A stretch of DNA of 9,063 bases, taken from RGDT01 sp964630925. GTDB lineage: Bacteria > Planctomycetota > Planctomycetia > Gemmatales > Gemmataceae. The position numbers and the translations under genes were made by a program. Shown here piece after piece: positions 1-6,921 of the stretch. Within the stretch, counting starts at the first letter, position 1; every line of letters begins with the position of its first letter. The notes beneath the pieces were generated by a model. That model was not told where the DNA came from, made no database searches, and saw only the letters and a list, made by a program, of their open reading frames with translations. The DNA is taken from assembly GCA_964630925.1 (NCBI GenBank), contig CAZVZK010000262.1:1-9063 (forward strand), written 5' to 3'.

Positions 1-1843
1 CCCCGCGCCACCGCCCCCGCCGCCGGCGCCCGTGGCCACGCCGCCGTCCGCCGAAACCCCGCCGCCGTCCGACGCCCCGGAGATGCGTGCCCCCGCCGTC
101 TCCGACTCCGCCCTGCGCGTGGACGTGGGTCTCCTCGACAAGCTCATGAACCTCGTCGGCGAGCTGGTCCTCGCACGCAACCAGATCATGCAGTTCAGCA
201 CCTCCCAGGAGGACGCCGGCTTCCTCGGCACCGTCCAGCGCCTCAACCTCCTCACCACCGAGCTGCAGGCCAACGTCATGAAGACACGCATGCAGCCCAT
301 CGGCAACGTGTGGAACAAGTTCCCCCGCATCGTCCGCGACCTCGCCGTCGCCTGCGCCAAGAAGGTCCGGTTCGAGATGGACGGCCAGGAGACCGAGCTC
401 GACAAGACCATCATCGAGGCCATCCGCGACCCCCTCACCCACATGGTCCGCAACGCCGTCGACCACGGCATCGAGACGCCCGAGGCCCGCGTGCAGCACG
501 GCAAGCCCGCCGAGGGCCGCCTCTCCCTGCACGCCTTCCACGAGGGCGGCAAGGTCATCATCGAGCTGTCCGACGACGGCGGCGGCATCGACCCCCAGCG
601 CGTCCGCGACAAGGCCGTCCGCTCCAAGGCCGTCAGCGCCGAGGACGCCGCCCGCCTGTCCGACCGCGAGCTGATCAACCTCGTCTTCCTCCCCGGCTTC
701 TCCACGGCCGAGCGCGTGACCCAGTTCTCCGGCCGCGGCGTCGGCCTGGACGTGGTCCGCACCAACATCGAGAAGATCGGCGGCACGGTGGACCTGGAGA
801 GCCGCACGGGCCGCGGCACGACGGTGCGCATGAAGATCCCCCTCACCCTGGCGATCATCCCCGCCCTCACGGTGACCTCCGGCGGTGATCGCTACTGCAT
901 CCCGCAGGTGAACCTGCTGGAGCTGGTCCGCCTCGAGGGCGAGCAGGCGGCACGCGGCGTCGAGCAGATCCAGGGCGCCCCGGTGTACCGGCTGCGCGGC
1001 AGCCTGCTCCCGCTGGTCTACCTCGCCCAGCAGCTCCACAACGGCGAGCCACCCCCCGACCCCAGCGAGATCACCATCGTCGTCCTCCAGGCCGACGACC
1101 GCCAGTTCGGCCTGGTGGTGGACGCCATCCACGACACCGAGGAGATCGTCGTCAAGCCCCTGCAGAAGCAGCTCAAGGGCGTCACGGTCTTCGCCGGCGC
1201 GACCATCATGGGGGACGGCCGCGTGGCCCTCATCCTCGACGTGCTCGGGCTGGCCCAGCGGGCCAACGTCGTCTCCGGCGCCAGGGGGCGCGCCCTGTCC
1301 GAGAAGCCCACGGCGGCGGCCGCGCCCGCCACCAGCCGCCTGCCCCTCCTCCTGTTCTCGGCGACGGACGGCAGCCGCATGGCGATCCCGCTGGCGCTGG
1401 TGGCCCGCCTGGAGGAGCTCCCGCGCACGTCGCTGGAGAGGTCCGGCGGCCGCGACGTGGTGCAGTACCGCGACGAGATCCTCCCCCTGCTCGACGTGTC
1501 GCGCGAGCTCCGCCGCATGGGCCGCGCGGGCCGCACGCGCGTCCGGCCCGCGGGCAACGGGCGCCCCGCCCCCGCCCCGAATGCCGAGGGCGACACGATC
1601 CAGGTGATCGTCTACGCCGGCGAGGGCCGGCGCGTCGGCCTGGTGGTCGGCAGCATCCTGGACATCGTCGAGGAGGAGGTCACCACGCGGACGCGGGCCG
1701 GCCGCCCCGGCGTCCTCTTCTCCGCCGTCGTCCAGGGCCGCGTCACCGAGCTGTTGGACATCAAGGCCCTGATCCGCCCTGACACCGAGCCCACCGCCGG
1801 CGGCCTGTCCGCCGCGCTCGGCCTCGCCGCCATGTCCCCCTGA
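1..1843 (+). CDS. cheA: Chemotaxis histidine kinase CheA (5'-partial)
   Basis: Cytoplasmic histidine kinase that phosphorylates CheY and CheB in response to receptors. The frame is open to the left edge as Pro/Ala-rich codons. The first in-window start (GTG at 32) lies in this linker, so the HPt (P1) domain with the phospho-histidine is off-window. Residues numbered from 32: P3 dimerisation helices ~26-95; P4 ATPase ~100-270 with N-box around H137-G146 (RNAVDHG), G1 box DDGGGID 181-187, F-box LVFLPGFST 217-225 and G2 box GRGVGLD from 234; CheW-like P5 domain ~274-412; linker; second CheW-like domain ~437-585, interrupted by an Arg/Pro/Gly-rich insertion at ~490-518. All expected ATP-binding motifs are present, so it should be active. 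It ends at TGA 1841, 24 nt before cheW. The domain identity is certain; the two P5-like domains are the less usual feature. Confidence 0.96.
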   Translation, partial: PAPPPPPPAPVATPPSAETPPPSDAPEMRAPAVSDSALRVDVGLLDKLMNLVGELVLARNQIMQFSTSQEDAGFLGTVQRLNLLTTELQANVMKTRMQPIGNVWNKFPRIVRDLAVACAKKVRFEMDGQETELDKTIIEAIRDPLTHMVRNAVDHGIETPEARVQHGKPAEGRLSLHAFHEGGKVIIELSDDGGGIDPQRVRDKAVRSKAVSAEDAARLSDRELINLVFLPGFSTAERVTQFSGRGVGLDVVRTNIEKIGGTVDLESRTGRGTTVRMKIPLTLAIIPALTVTSGGDRYCIPQVNLLELVRLEGEQAARGVEQIQGAPVYRLRGSLLPLVYLAQQLHNGEPPPDPSEITIVVLQADDRQFGLVVDAIHDTEEIVVKPLQKQLKGVTVFAGATIMGDGRVALILDVLGLAQRANVVSGARGRALSEKPTAAAAPATSRLPLLLFSATDGSRMAIPLALVARLEELPRTSLERSGGRDVVQYRDEILPLLDVSRELRRMGRAGRTRVRPAGNGRPAPAPNAEGDTIQVIVYAGEGRRVGLVVGSILDIVEEEVTTRTRAGRPGVLFSAVVQGRVTELLDIKALIRPDTEPTAGGLSAALGLAAMSP

Positions 1844-1867
1844 GCCCGACACACGGAGACGCACGCG

Positions 1868-2326
1868 ATGGCGGAGTCGAGCCAGTTCTGCACCTTCACC
1901 CTGGGCGGGCAGTACCTCGGCCTGGAGGTGCTCAAGGTCCAGGAGATCATCCGCCACCAGGAGATGACCCGGGTCCCGCTCGCCCACCCCGTCGTGCGCG
2001 GCCTCATCAACCTCCGCGGCCAGATCGTCACCGCCGTGGACCTCCGCCGCCGCCTCGACATGCCCGAGCGGCCCGAGGGGCAGCTCCCGGTGAACGTCGT
2101 CGTGCAGACGGACGACGGGGCCGTGAGCCTCCTCGTGGACGAGATCGGCGACGTGGTCGAGGTCTCCGAACGCGACTTCGAACGCCCCCCGGAGACGCTG
2201 CGCGGGGCGGCCCGCGACCTGATCCGGGGGGCGTACAAGCTGCCGGGCCGCCTGCTGCTGATCCTGGACACCGCCCGCGCCGTCTCGCTGCCCGGCGGGG
2301 CGGGGGCCCCCGCCCCACGCACCTGA
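1868..2326 (+). CDS. cheW: Chemotaxis coupling protein CheW
   Basis: Adaptor that links receptor tips to the P5 domain of CheA in the signalling array. At 152 residues it is a single CheW domain of normal length (about residues 8-142). The family hallmark NLRG at 48-51, preceded by an HPVVRGLI stretch, marks the receptor/CheA interface; R50 matches the conserved arginine of the family. The start is ATG 1868 with GGAG at 1855-1858, a spacing of 9 nt. It follows cheA by 24 nt and precedes the receptor gene by 10 nt, so co-transcription is very likely. The last ~10 residues (Gly/Ala/Pro) look like a disordered tail. Nothing suggests loss of function. Confidence 0.95.
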   Translation: MAESSQFCTFTLGGQYLGLEVLKVQEIIRHQEMTRVPLAHPVVRGLINLRGQIVTAVDLRRRLDMPERPEGQLPVNVVVQTDDGAVSLLVDEIGDVVEVSERDFERPPETLRGAARDLIRGAYKLPGRLLLILDTARAVSLPGGAGAPAPRT

Positions 2327-2336
2327 GAGAACGACC

Positions 2337-3965
2337 GTGACGACCCCCAGACGCGGCAGGAGGCCGGCCCCCCAACCGGAGACGTCCCCCGTGAAGCCGA
2401 CGACCGAAGGCGCATCCCCCGACCTGCTGGCCAGCGTGGACCTCCTCAGGGCCGCCCTGGATTGTCTCCAGGCCAACGTGTTCATCGCCGACACCTCCTT
2501 CACCCTCGTCTACGCCAACCCCAGGGCGCTGGAGACGCTCCGCGGCCTGGAGGAGGAATTGCAGGGGGCGTTCGGGGTCGAGGCGGACGCCATGGTGGGC
2601 ATGTCGATCCACGCCTTCCACAAGGACCGCCGGCGCGTCGAGAAGATCCTCAAGAGCGCGAAGTCGCTGCCGCACCTGGCCACCTTCTCCTTCGGGGCGG
2701 TCACCCTGGAGGCCCGGATCAACGGCATCACCAACCCGGCGGGCCAGACGGCGGGCTACATCGTCACCTGGGAGGACGTCACCCTGCGGCAGAAGATGGA
2801 GGCCGACTACGCCGGGCAGATCGCGGCGATCGGCCGCATCCAGGCCGTCATCGAATTCGGGCTGGACGGGACGGTCCTGGAGGCCAACGACAACTTCCTG
2901 CGTCTGATGGGCTACTCGCTGGACGAGATCAAGGGCCGGCACCACAGCCAGTTCGTCACCCGCGAGGAGGCCGGGTCCGCGGGGTATCGGCAGTTCTGGG
3001 CCGACCTGGCCGGCGGCCGGACCCAGACGGGCCGGTTTCACCGCCTGGGCAAGGCCGGCAGGGAGGTGTGGATCCAGGGCTCGTACTTCCCCATCCTGGC
3101 CCGCGACGGCAAGCCGTTCAAGGTGGTCAAGTACGCCACCGACGTGACCGGGATCAAGGGGATCGAGGCCTCGCTGGAGGAGTCCGTCCAGACGCTGGCC
3201 AGCTCCTCGCGGGAGCTGATGGCGGTGAGCCAGCAGATGGCCTCCAACGCCGAGGAGACCGCGGCGCAGGCGAACGTGGCGTCGGCGGCGGCCGAGCAGG
3301 TCAGCCGCAACGTCTCCACGGTGTCCACCGGGGCCGAGGAGATGGGGGCCAGCATCAAGGAGATCGCCAAGAGCGCCAACGAGGCGGCGCGCGTGGCCAC
3401 CACGGCGGTCAAGGTGGCCGAGCGCACCAACGCGACCGTGGCGAAGCTGGGCGAGTCGTCCGCGGAGATCGGCAACGTCGTCAAGGTCATCACCAGCATC
3501 GCCCAGCAGACCAACCTGCTCGCCCTGAACGCCACCATCGAGGCGGCCAGGGCCGGCGAGGCCGGCAAGGGCTTCGCGGTCGTGGCCAACGAGGTCAAGG
3601 AGCTGGCCAAGCAGACGGCCAAGGCGACGGAGGACATCAGCCGCAAGATCGAGGCCATCCAGGGCGACACCAAGGGGGCGGTGGAGGCGATCGGGCAGAT
3701 CGGGCATATCATCAACCAGATCAACGACATCCAGAACACCATCGCCAGCGCCGTGGAGGAGCAGACGGCGACGACCGCGGAGATCAGCCGCAACGTGGCC
3801 GAGGCGGCGAAGGGGAGCACCGAGATCGCCTCGAACATCAACGTGGTGGCCCAGGCGGCGCGCGGCACGACCGAGGGGGCGGCCAACACCAAGGCCTCGG
3901 CGGACGAGCTGTCGCGGCTGGCGGCGGACCTCCAGAAGCTGGTGGCGCAGTTCAAGGCGCAGTGA
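2337..3965 (+). CDS. Soluble double-PAS methyl-accepting chemotaxis receptor
   Basis: Chemoreceptor that controls CheA through CheW. No hydrophobic segment long enough to span a membrane is seen, so it is probably cytoplasmic. Layout in 542 residues: low-complexity basic N-terminus 1-30; a divergent PAS domain ~38-150; a second, more typical PAS domain ~165-276 ending in a PAC-like YATDVTGIK; then a long coiled-coil signalling domain ~280-540. The hairpin tip lies around residues 388-417 (NLLALNATIEAARAGE, then GKGFAVVA), the CheA/CheW contact. Two segments fit the methylation consensus: STGAEEMGAS (330-339) and ASAVEEQTAT (470-479). The layout resembles BdlA/Aer-like PAS receptors that sense redox state or small ligands, but the ligand cannot be read from sequence. 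There is no NWETF-like C-terminal pentapeptide. GTG 2337 has only a weak upstream GAGAG; GTG 2391 has a better GGAG and is an alternative start. Confidence 0.94.
   Translation: MTTPRRGRRPAPQPETSPVKPTTEGASPDLLASVDLLRAALDCLQANVFIADTSFTLVYANPRALETLRGLEEELQGAFGVEADAMVGMSIHAFHKDRRRVEKILKSAKSLPHLATFSFGAVTLEARINGITNPAGQTAGYIVTWEDVTLRQKMEADYAGQIAAIGRIQAVIEFGLDGTVLEANDNFLRLMGYSLDEIKGRHHSQFVTREEAGSAGYRQFWADLAGGRTQTGRFHRLGKAGREVWIQGSYFPILARDGKPFKVVKYATDVTGIKGIEASLEESVQTLASSSRELMAVSQQMASNAEETAAQANVASAAAEQVSRNVSTVSTGAEEMGASIKEIAKSANEAARVATTAVKVAERTNATVAKLGESSAEIGNVVKVITSIAQQTNLLALNATIEAARAGEAGKGFAVVANEVKELAKQTAKATEDISRKIEAIQGDTKGAVEAIGQIGHIINQINDIQNTIASAVEEQTATTAEISRNVAEAAKGSTEIASNINVVAQAARGTTEGAANTKASADELSRLAADLQKLVAQFKAQ
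2378..2393 (+). promoter_or_regulatory. Alternative ribosome binding site and start for the receptor gene
   Basis: GGAG at 2378-2381 sits 9 nt before GTG 2391. This is the same motif and spacing as the cheW site (GGAG 1855-1858, ATG 1868). GTG 2337 is preceded only by GAGAG (2325-2329) overlapping the cheW stop. Starting at 2391 would remove 18 low-complexity residues and leave both PAS domains intact. Confidence 0.35.
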
Positions 3966-3998
3966 CCCGCGGGCCGCCGACGGCGCAGGGCCGCGTTT

Positions 3999-4012
3999 GG
4001 CTCGAACGAGCC
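3999..4012 (+). repeat. Perfect 14-nt palindrome upstream of cheY
   Basis: GGCTCG, AA, CGAGCC forms a perfect inverted repeat in the 55-nt gap between mcp and cheY, ending 8 nt before the cheY start. It could fold as a 5-bp stem with a GAAC loop, with flanking T-G wobble pairs. It directly precedes the G-run that would act as the ribosome binding site. It has no T-tract, so it is not a standard terminator. Its role is unknown: an mRNA hairpin affecting cheY translation, an operator, or chance. Confidence 0.45.
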
Positions 4013-4020
4013 GGGGGGGC

Positions 4021-4395
4021 ATGATGCGGGCGCTGGTGATCGACGATTCACGGGCCGTCCGGCTGTTGATCGGGAACATCCTGCGCGAGCTCCGCATGGA
4101 GGTGGCGGAGGCGGCCAACGGCGCGGAGGGGCTGGAGCGCCTGCGCGAGTACCCGGACGTGGAGCTGGTGCTGGTGGACTGGAACATGCCGGTCATGGAC
4201 GGCCTGGAGTTCATCCAGGCGGTGCGGGCGCAGAGGGCGTATGACGCGGTGCGCGTCGTCATGGTGACGACGGAGACCGAGAGCGACCAGGTGATGCGGG
4301 CGCTGGCGGCGGGGGCGAACGAGTACGTGATGAAGCCGTTCACCAAGGACGTGCTGATCGCCAAGCTGTCCATGCTCGACGTGTTCGGGGTCTGA
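4021..4395 (+). CDS. cheY: Single-domain response regulator CheY
   Basis: Receiver-only response regulator that carries the phosphoryl signal from CheA, normally to the flagellar motor or another motility output. The 124 residues from ATG 4021 are one complete REC domain. All catalytic positions are visible: acidic pair D8/D9, phospho-acceptor D53 (in LVDWNMPVMDG), T83 of the switch position and K105 in MKPF. Start chosen: tandem ATG codons at 4021 and 4024 follow a run of seven G (4013-4019); a GTG-like extension to about 3997 adds residues outside the fold. It lies 55 nt after the receptor gene and 3 nt before cheB. Lacking an output domain, it could equally serve a non-flagellar pathway, but its place between mcp and cheB makes CheY the natural call. 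Confidence 0.93.
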   Translation: MMRALVIDDSRAVRLLIGNILRELRMEVAEAANGAEGLERLREYPDVELVLVDWNMPVMDGLEFIQAVRAQRAYDAVRVVMVTTETESDQVMRALAAGANEYVMKPFTKDVLIAKLSMLDVFGV

Positions 4396-4398
4396 CCG

Positions 4399-5445
4399 AT
4401 GGCCAAGATACGGGTCATGGTGGTGGACGACTCGGTGGTCGTCCGCAAGGTGGTCGGCGAGGAGCTCGCCTCCGACCCCGACATCGAGGTCGTGGCGTCG
4501 GCGCCCAACGGCAAGATCGCGCTGGCGAAGATGACGCAGGTGACGCCGGACCTCGTGATCCTGGACATCGAGATGCCGGAGATGGACGGGCTGGAGGTGC
4601 TGGCGCATCTGCGCAAGTCCTACCCGCGCTTGCCGGTGATCATGTTCAGCGCGTTGACGGAGCGGGGGGCGTCCGCCACCCTGGATGCGCTGGCCCTGGG
4701 GGCGGCCGACTACTTCACCAAGCCGTCCGGGGCGGGGGGCCTGGAGCGGTCGCGTCAGCTGATCCGCGAGGAGCTGGCGCCGGCGGTCAAGGCCCTCTGC
4801 CGGCCCGAGCTGGTGAAGAAGTCCCTGTTCAGGCCGCCCACGCCGCCGCCGGCCGGGACGACGCGGCCGGAGGTGGTCGTGATCGGCGTCTCGACGGGCG
4901 GGCCGAACGCCCTGGCGGACGTGTTCCGTGGCCTGCCGGCGGGCCTGCCGGTGCCGATCCTGGTCGTCCAGCACATGCCGCCGATGTTCACCCGCCTCCT
5001 GGCGGAGCGGCTGACCGCGCACTCCCCGGTGCCGACGGACGAGGCCGTCTCCGGCGCGGCGCTCGTCCCGGGCCGGGCGCTGATCGCGCCGGGCGATTAT
5101 CACCTGACCGTGGCGCGGCAGGGGACGCAGGTGAAGACGCTGTTGCATCAGGGCCCCCATGAGAATTCGTGCCGCCCCGCCGCCGACCCGCTGTTCCGGT
5201 CGGCGGTCCAGGTGTACGGGGCGGCCTGCCTCGCGGTGGTCATGACGGGGATGGGCCAGGACGGGCTGCGCGGCTGCGAGGCGGTGCGCGCGGCGGGGGG
5301 GCAGGTGCTGGCCCAGGACGAGGCCACCTCGGTGGTGTGGGGGATGCCGGGGTACGTCGCCAAGGCCGGGCTGGCGGACAAGGTGCTGCCCCTGGCGATG
5401 ATCGCCGGCGAGATCGTCCGCCGCGTCGGCGGGGGGGGCGCATGA
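4399..5445 (+). CDS. cheB: Chemotaxis protein-glutamate methylesterase CheB
   Basis: Phosphorylation-activated esterase that removes methyl groups from receptor glutamates (and can deamidate glutamines), giving adaptation together with CheR. The 348 residues comprise an N-terminal REC domain (~1-120; D10/D11, phospho-acceptor D56, lysine in FTKP), a Pro-rich linker (~145-155) and the C-terminal esterase domain (~157-345). The catalytic triad is intact: S165 in GVSTGGP, H192 in VVQHMPP and D288 in MTGMGQDG. Length is typical. ATG 4399 follows the cheY stop by 3 nt, with GGGG at 4387-4390 as a plausible ribosome site. The stop overlaps the cheR start (ATGA, 5442-5445), which suggests translational coupling and matched amounts of the opposing enzymes. 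Confidence 0.97.
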   Translation: MAKIRVMVVDDSVVVRKVVGEELASDPDIEVVASAPNGKIALAKMTQVTPDLVILDIEMPEMDGLEVLAHLRKSYPRLPVIMFSALTERGASATLDALALGAADYFTKPSGAGGLERSRQLIREELAPAVKALCRPELVKKSLFRPPTPPPAGTTRPEVVVIGVSTGGPNALADVFRGLPAGLPVPILVVQHMPPMFTRLLAERLTAHSPVPTDEAVSGAALVPGRALIAPGDYHLTVARQGTQVKTLLHQGPHENSCRPAADPLFRSAVQVYGAACLAVVMTGMGQDGLRGCEAVRAAGGQVLAQDEATSVVWGMPGYVAKAGLADKVLPLAMIAGEIVRRVGGGGA

Positions 5446-6260
5446 CCGACACCGATTACGCCTTCGTCGCCCGCCTCCTGCTGGAACGCTGCGCCCTGGT
5501 GCTGGAGCCGGGCAAGCAGTACCTCCTGGACGCCCGGCTGACCCCGGTCGCGAAGAAGCACGGCCTGCCGTCCCTCGACGCCCTGGTGGAGCGCGTGCGG
5601 GCGCAGGGCTCGGGGCCGCTGACGGCCGAGGTGGTCGAGGCGATGGTCACGACGGAGACGTCGTTCTTCCGCGACATCCACCCGTGGGATGCGCTGCGGC
5701 GTGTGGTGATCCCGGACCTGATGCGCAAGAGGCAGGCGCAGCGGCGGCTGAGCATCTGGTGCGCCGCCAGCTCCAGCGGGCAGGAGCCGTACTCCCTTGC
5801 GATCCTGGTGAAGGAGCACTTCCCCGAGCTGGCCGGGTGGAAGGTGGACATCCTGGCGACGGACATCTCGCAGACGATGCTGGATCGCTGCCGGCGGGCC
5901 CGCTACTCGCAGCTGGAGGTGAACCGGGGGCTGCCGATCGCGCTGCTGCTGAAGTACTTCACCCAGGAGGGCGCCAACTGGCAGCTGCGCGACGACGTCC
6001 GGGCGATGGTCGAATTCCGCCAGTTGAACCTGGCGGCGCCGTGGCCGACGATGCCGCCGCTCGACCTCGTGCTGATCCGCAACGTGATGATCTACTTCAA
6101 CGTGGATATGAAGAAGGTGATCCTGCGGCGGATCGGGCAGCTGCTGCGGCGGGACGGGTACCTGGCGCTGGGCGGGGCGGAGACGACCTTCGGCCTGGAC
6201 GACTCGTTCGAGCGGGTGGCGGAGCTGAAGTCCGGGTTCTACCGGCCGGTGAACAAGTGA
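5442..6260 (+). CDS. cheR: Chemotaxis protein methyltransferase CheR
   Basis: S-adenosylmethionine-dependent O-methyltransferase that methylates receptor glutamates; the antagonist of CheB. The 272 residues have the usual length and two-domain layout: a helical N-terminal domain (~1-75) and a SAM-binding domain (~76-270). Visible motifs: TTETSFFRD (70-78, the TTN-x-T-FFR signature), WCAASSSGQEP (106-116, SAM-binding loop), ATDIS with D141, and RNVMIYF (213-219). ATG 5442 was chosen because it starts right at the conserved N-terminal domain and overlaps the cheB stop. The frame is open further upstream only as antisense-like, Arg/Gly-rich sequence within cheB. No TPR or other C-terminal extension is present. 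Because the neighbouring receptor lacks a tethering pentapeptide, CheR probably acts without that docking step. Confidence 0.96.
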   Translation: MTDTDYAFVARLLLERCALVLEPGKQYLLDARLTPVAKKHGLPSLDALVERVRAQGSGPLTAEVVEAMVTTETSFFRDIHPWDALRRVVIPDLMRKRQAQRRLSIWCAASSSGQEPYSLAILVKEHFPELAGWKVDILATDISQTMLDRCRRARYSQLEVNRGLPIALLLKYFTQEGANWQLRDDVRAMVEFRQLNLAAPWPTMPPLDLVLIRNVMIYFNVDMKKVILRRIGQLLRRDGYLALGGAETTFGLDDSFERVAELKSGFYRPVNK

Positions 6261-6273
6261 GGGGCCGCCGATG
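6258..6273 (+). promoter_or_regulatory. Ribosome binding site of the cheX-like gene, overlapping the cheR stop
   Basis: The cheR stop TGA (6258-6260) is part of GAGGGG (6259-6264), which lies 6 nt before ATG 6271. Termination on cheR would place ribosomes at this site, consistent with coupled translation. Confidence 0.6.
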
Positions 6274-6717
6274 ACGAGCCACACCCTGACGGCGGAAGTG
6301 CAGGAGGCGTTCACCACGGCGGCCGTCCTGGCGCTGCAAGAGCTGATGCAGACGGAGGCCCTGCCGTGCGAGGCCGCGGGCGCCGGCGAGGTGTTCGCGG
6401 AGATCACGCTGCGCCGCCCGGTGCCGGGGCGTTTCGTGCTGGAGATGCCGCTGGCGGTCATCGAGGCCCTCGCGCGGCGGTACCTGCCGGGGGAGGCGTT
6501 GGCGGCCGACATGCTGGACGACACGGCGGGGGAGCTAGCCAACGTGATCGCCGGGCAGGCCAAGACGATGCTGAAGGGCACGCCGTACCACTTCCTGCTG
6601 ACGACGCCGCGGGCGGGCCGTGCGGCCCCGGTGTCCGGCGGGGCGGTGATGGCGTTCCTGACGGACGCGGGGCCGTTCTGGCTGCGCCTGGAGCTGGAGC
6701 CGTGCGAGGGCGCGTGA
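6271..6717 (+). CDS. cheX: CheX-family CheY-P phosphatase-like protein
   Basis: Probable dephosphorylating enzyme that resets CheY-P, closing the pathway where CheZ is absent. The 148-residue protein has the size of CheX. Its best signature is GELANVIAG at ~87-95, with E88 and N91 in the E-x-x-N arrangement that CheC/CheX/FliY phosphatases use to act on the response regulator. Only one such motif is seen, as in CheX, while CheC normally has two. A later P-V-S-G-G segment also recalls the Thermotoga CheX fold. No signal peptide or membrane segment is visible. It begins 10 nt after cheR and is the last gene of the operon. The identification comes from motif memory, not a search. A non-catalytic CheX-domain protein remains possible. 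Confidence 0.8.
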   Translation: MTSHTLTAEVQEAFTTAAVLALQELMQTEALPCEAAGAGEVFAEITLRRPVPGRFVLEMPLAVIEALARRYLPGEALAADMLDDTAGELANVIAGQAKTMLKGTPYHFLLTTPRAGRAAPVSGGAVMAFLTDAGPFWLRLELEPCEGA

Positions 6718-6748
6718 CGGGGGTGGAAGATGGCCGTGACCCGCGAAG

Positions 6749-6771
6749 TCCACGCCCAAGGCTGGCGTGGA
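6749..6771 (+). terminator. Hairpin after the che operon (possible terminator, no T-tract)
   Basis: TCCACGCC (6749-6756) and GGCGTGGA (6764-6771) form a perfect 8-bp stem with a 7-nt loop, 31 nt after the cheX-like stop. No run of T follows, so it does not meet the usual intrinsic-terminator pattern. It may act as a 3'-end stabilising hairpin or a weak or Rho-assisted end. Confidence 0.35.
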
Positions 6772-6806
6772 GCTGGCGTGATCCCGTTGGAGAGGAGCGG
6801 GGTCGC

Positions 6807-6905
6807 ATGAAGAATTTGTGGTGTGGGTTTAACTTACTCGCACGGCCGCGGCGCTGTCAGCCGGCTTCATTTCGATTTCATTTATCGAGAGCCGCCTTTC
6901 ATGAT
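6807..6905. other. AT-richer intergenic patch
   Basis: Within sequence that is otherwise strongly GC-rich, this stretch has clusters such as AAGAATTTG, GGTTTAACTTA and ATTTCGATTTCATTTA. It lies between the end of the che operon and the convergent minus-strand remnant. A purine-rich GGAGAGGAG (6789-6797) is 9 nt before ATG 6807, but the frame from that ATG runs on through sequence that is better explained as the reverse strand of a gene. I see no clear promoter, tRNA or insertion-sequence end. Confidence 0.4.
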
Positions 6906-6921
6906 CGCCCGCCCGGCCCGC

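Noticed and set aside
3997..4020. N-terminal extension of CheY by 8 residues
   Set aside because: The extension covers the palindrome and G-run and adds residues before the first strand of the REC fold; ATG 4021 fits family length.
2028..4616. Minus-strand open frame of 862 codons
   Set aside because: It runs antisense across cheW, mcp, cheY and cheB, with compositionally biased Arg/Leu/Gly/Asp repeats and no recognisable domain. Long antisense frames are expected at this GC content.
5148..6581. Minus-strand open frame of 477 codons
   Set aside because: It lies antisense to the 3' end of cheB, all of cheR and most of cheX, all with intact motifs; its product is low-complexity.
4021..6717. 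Functional link between chemotaxis genes and the adjacent pilin-like DUF1559 protein
   Set aside because: A type IV pilus chemosensory link is tempting, but the genes are convergent, separated by about 515 nt and a terminator, and DUF1559 genes are abundant and scattered in planctomycetes. Nothing in the sequence supports a shared role.
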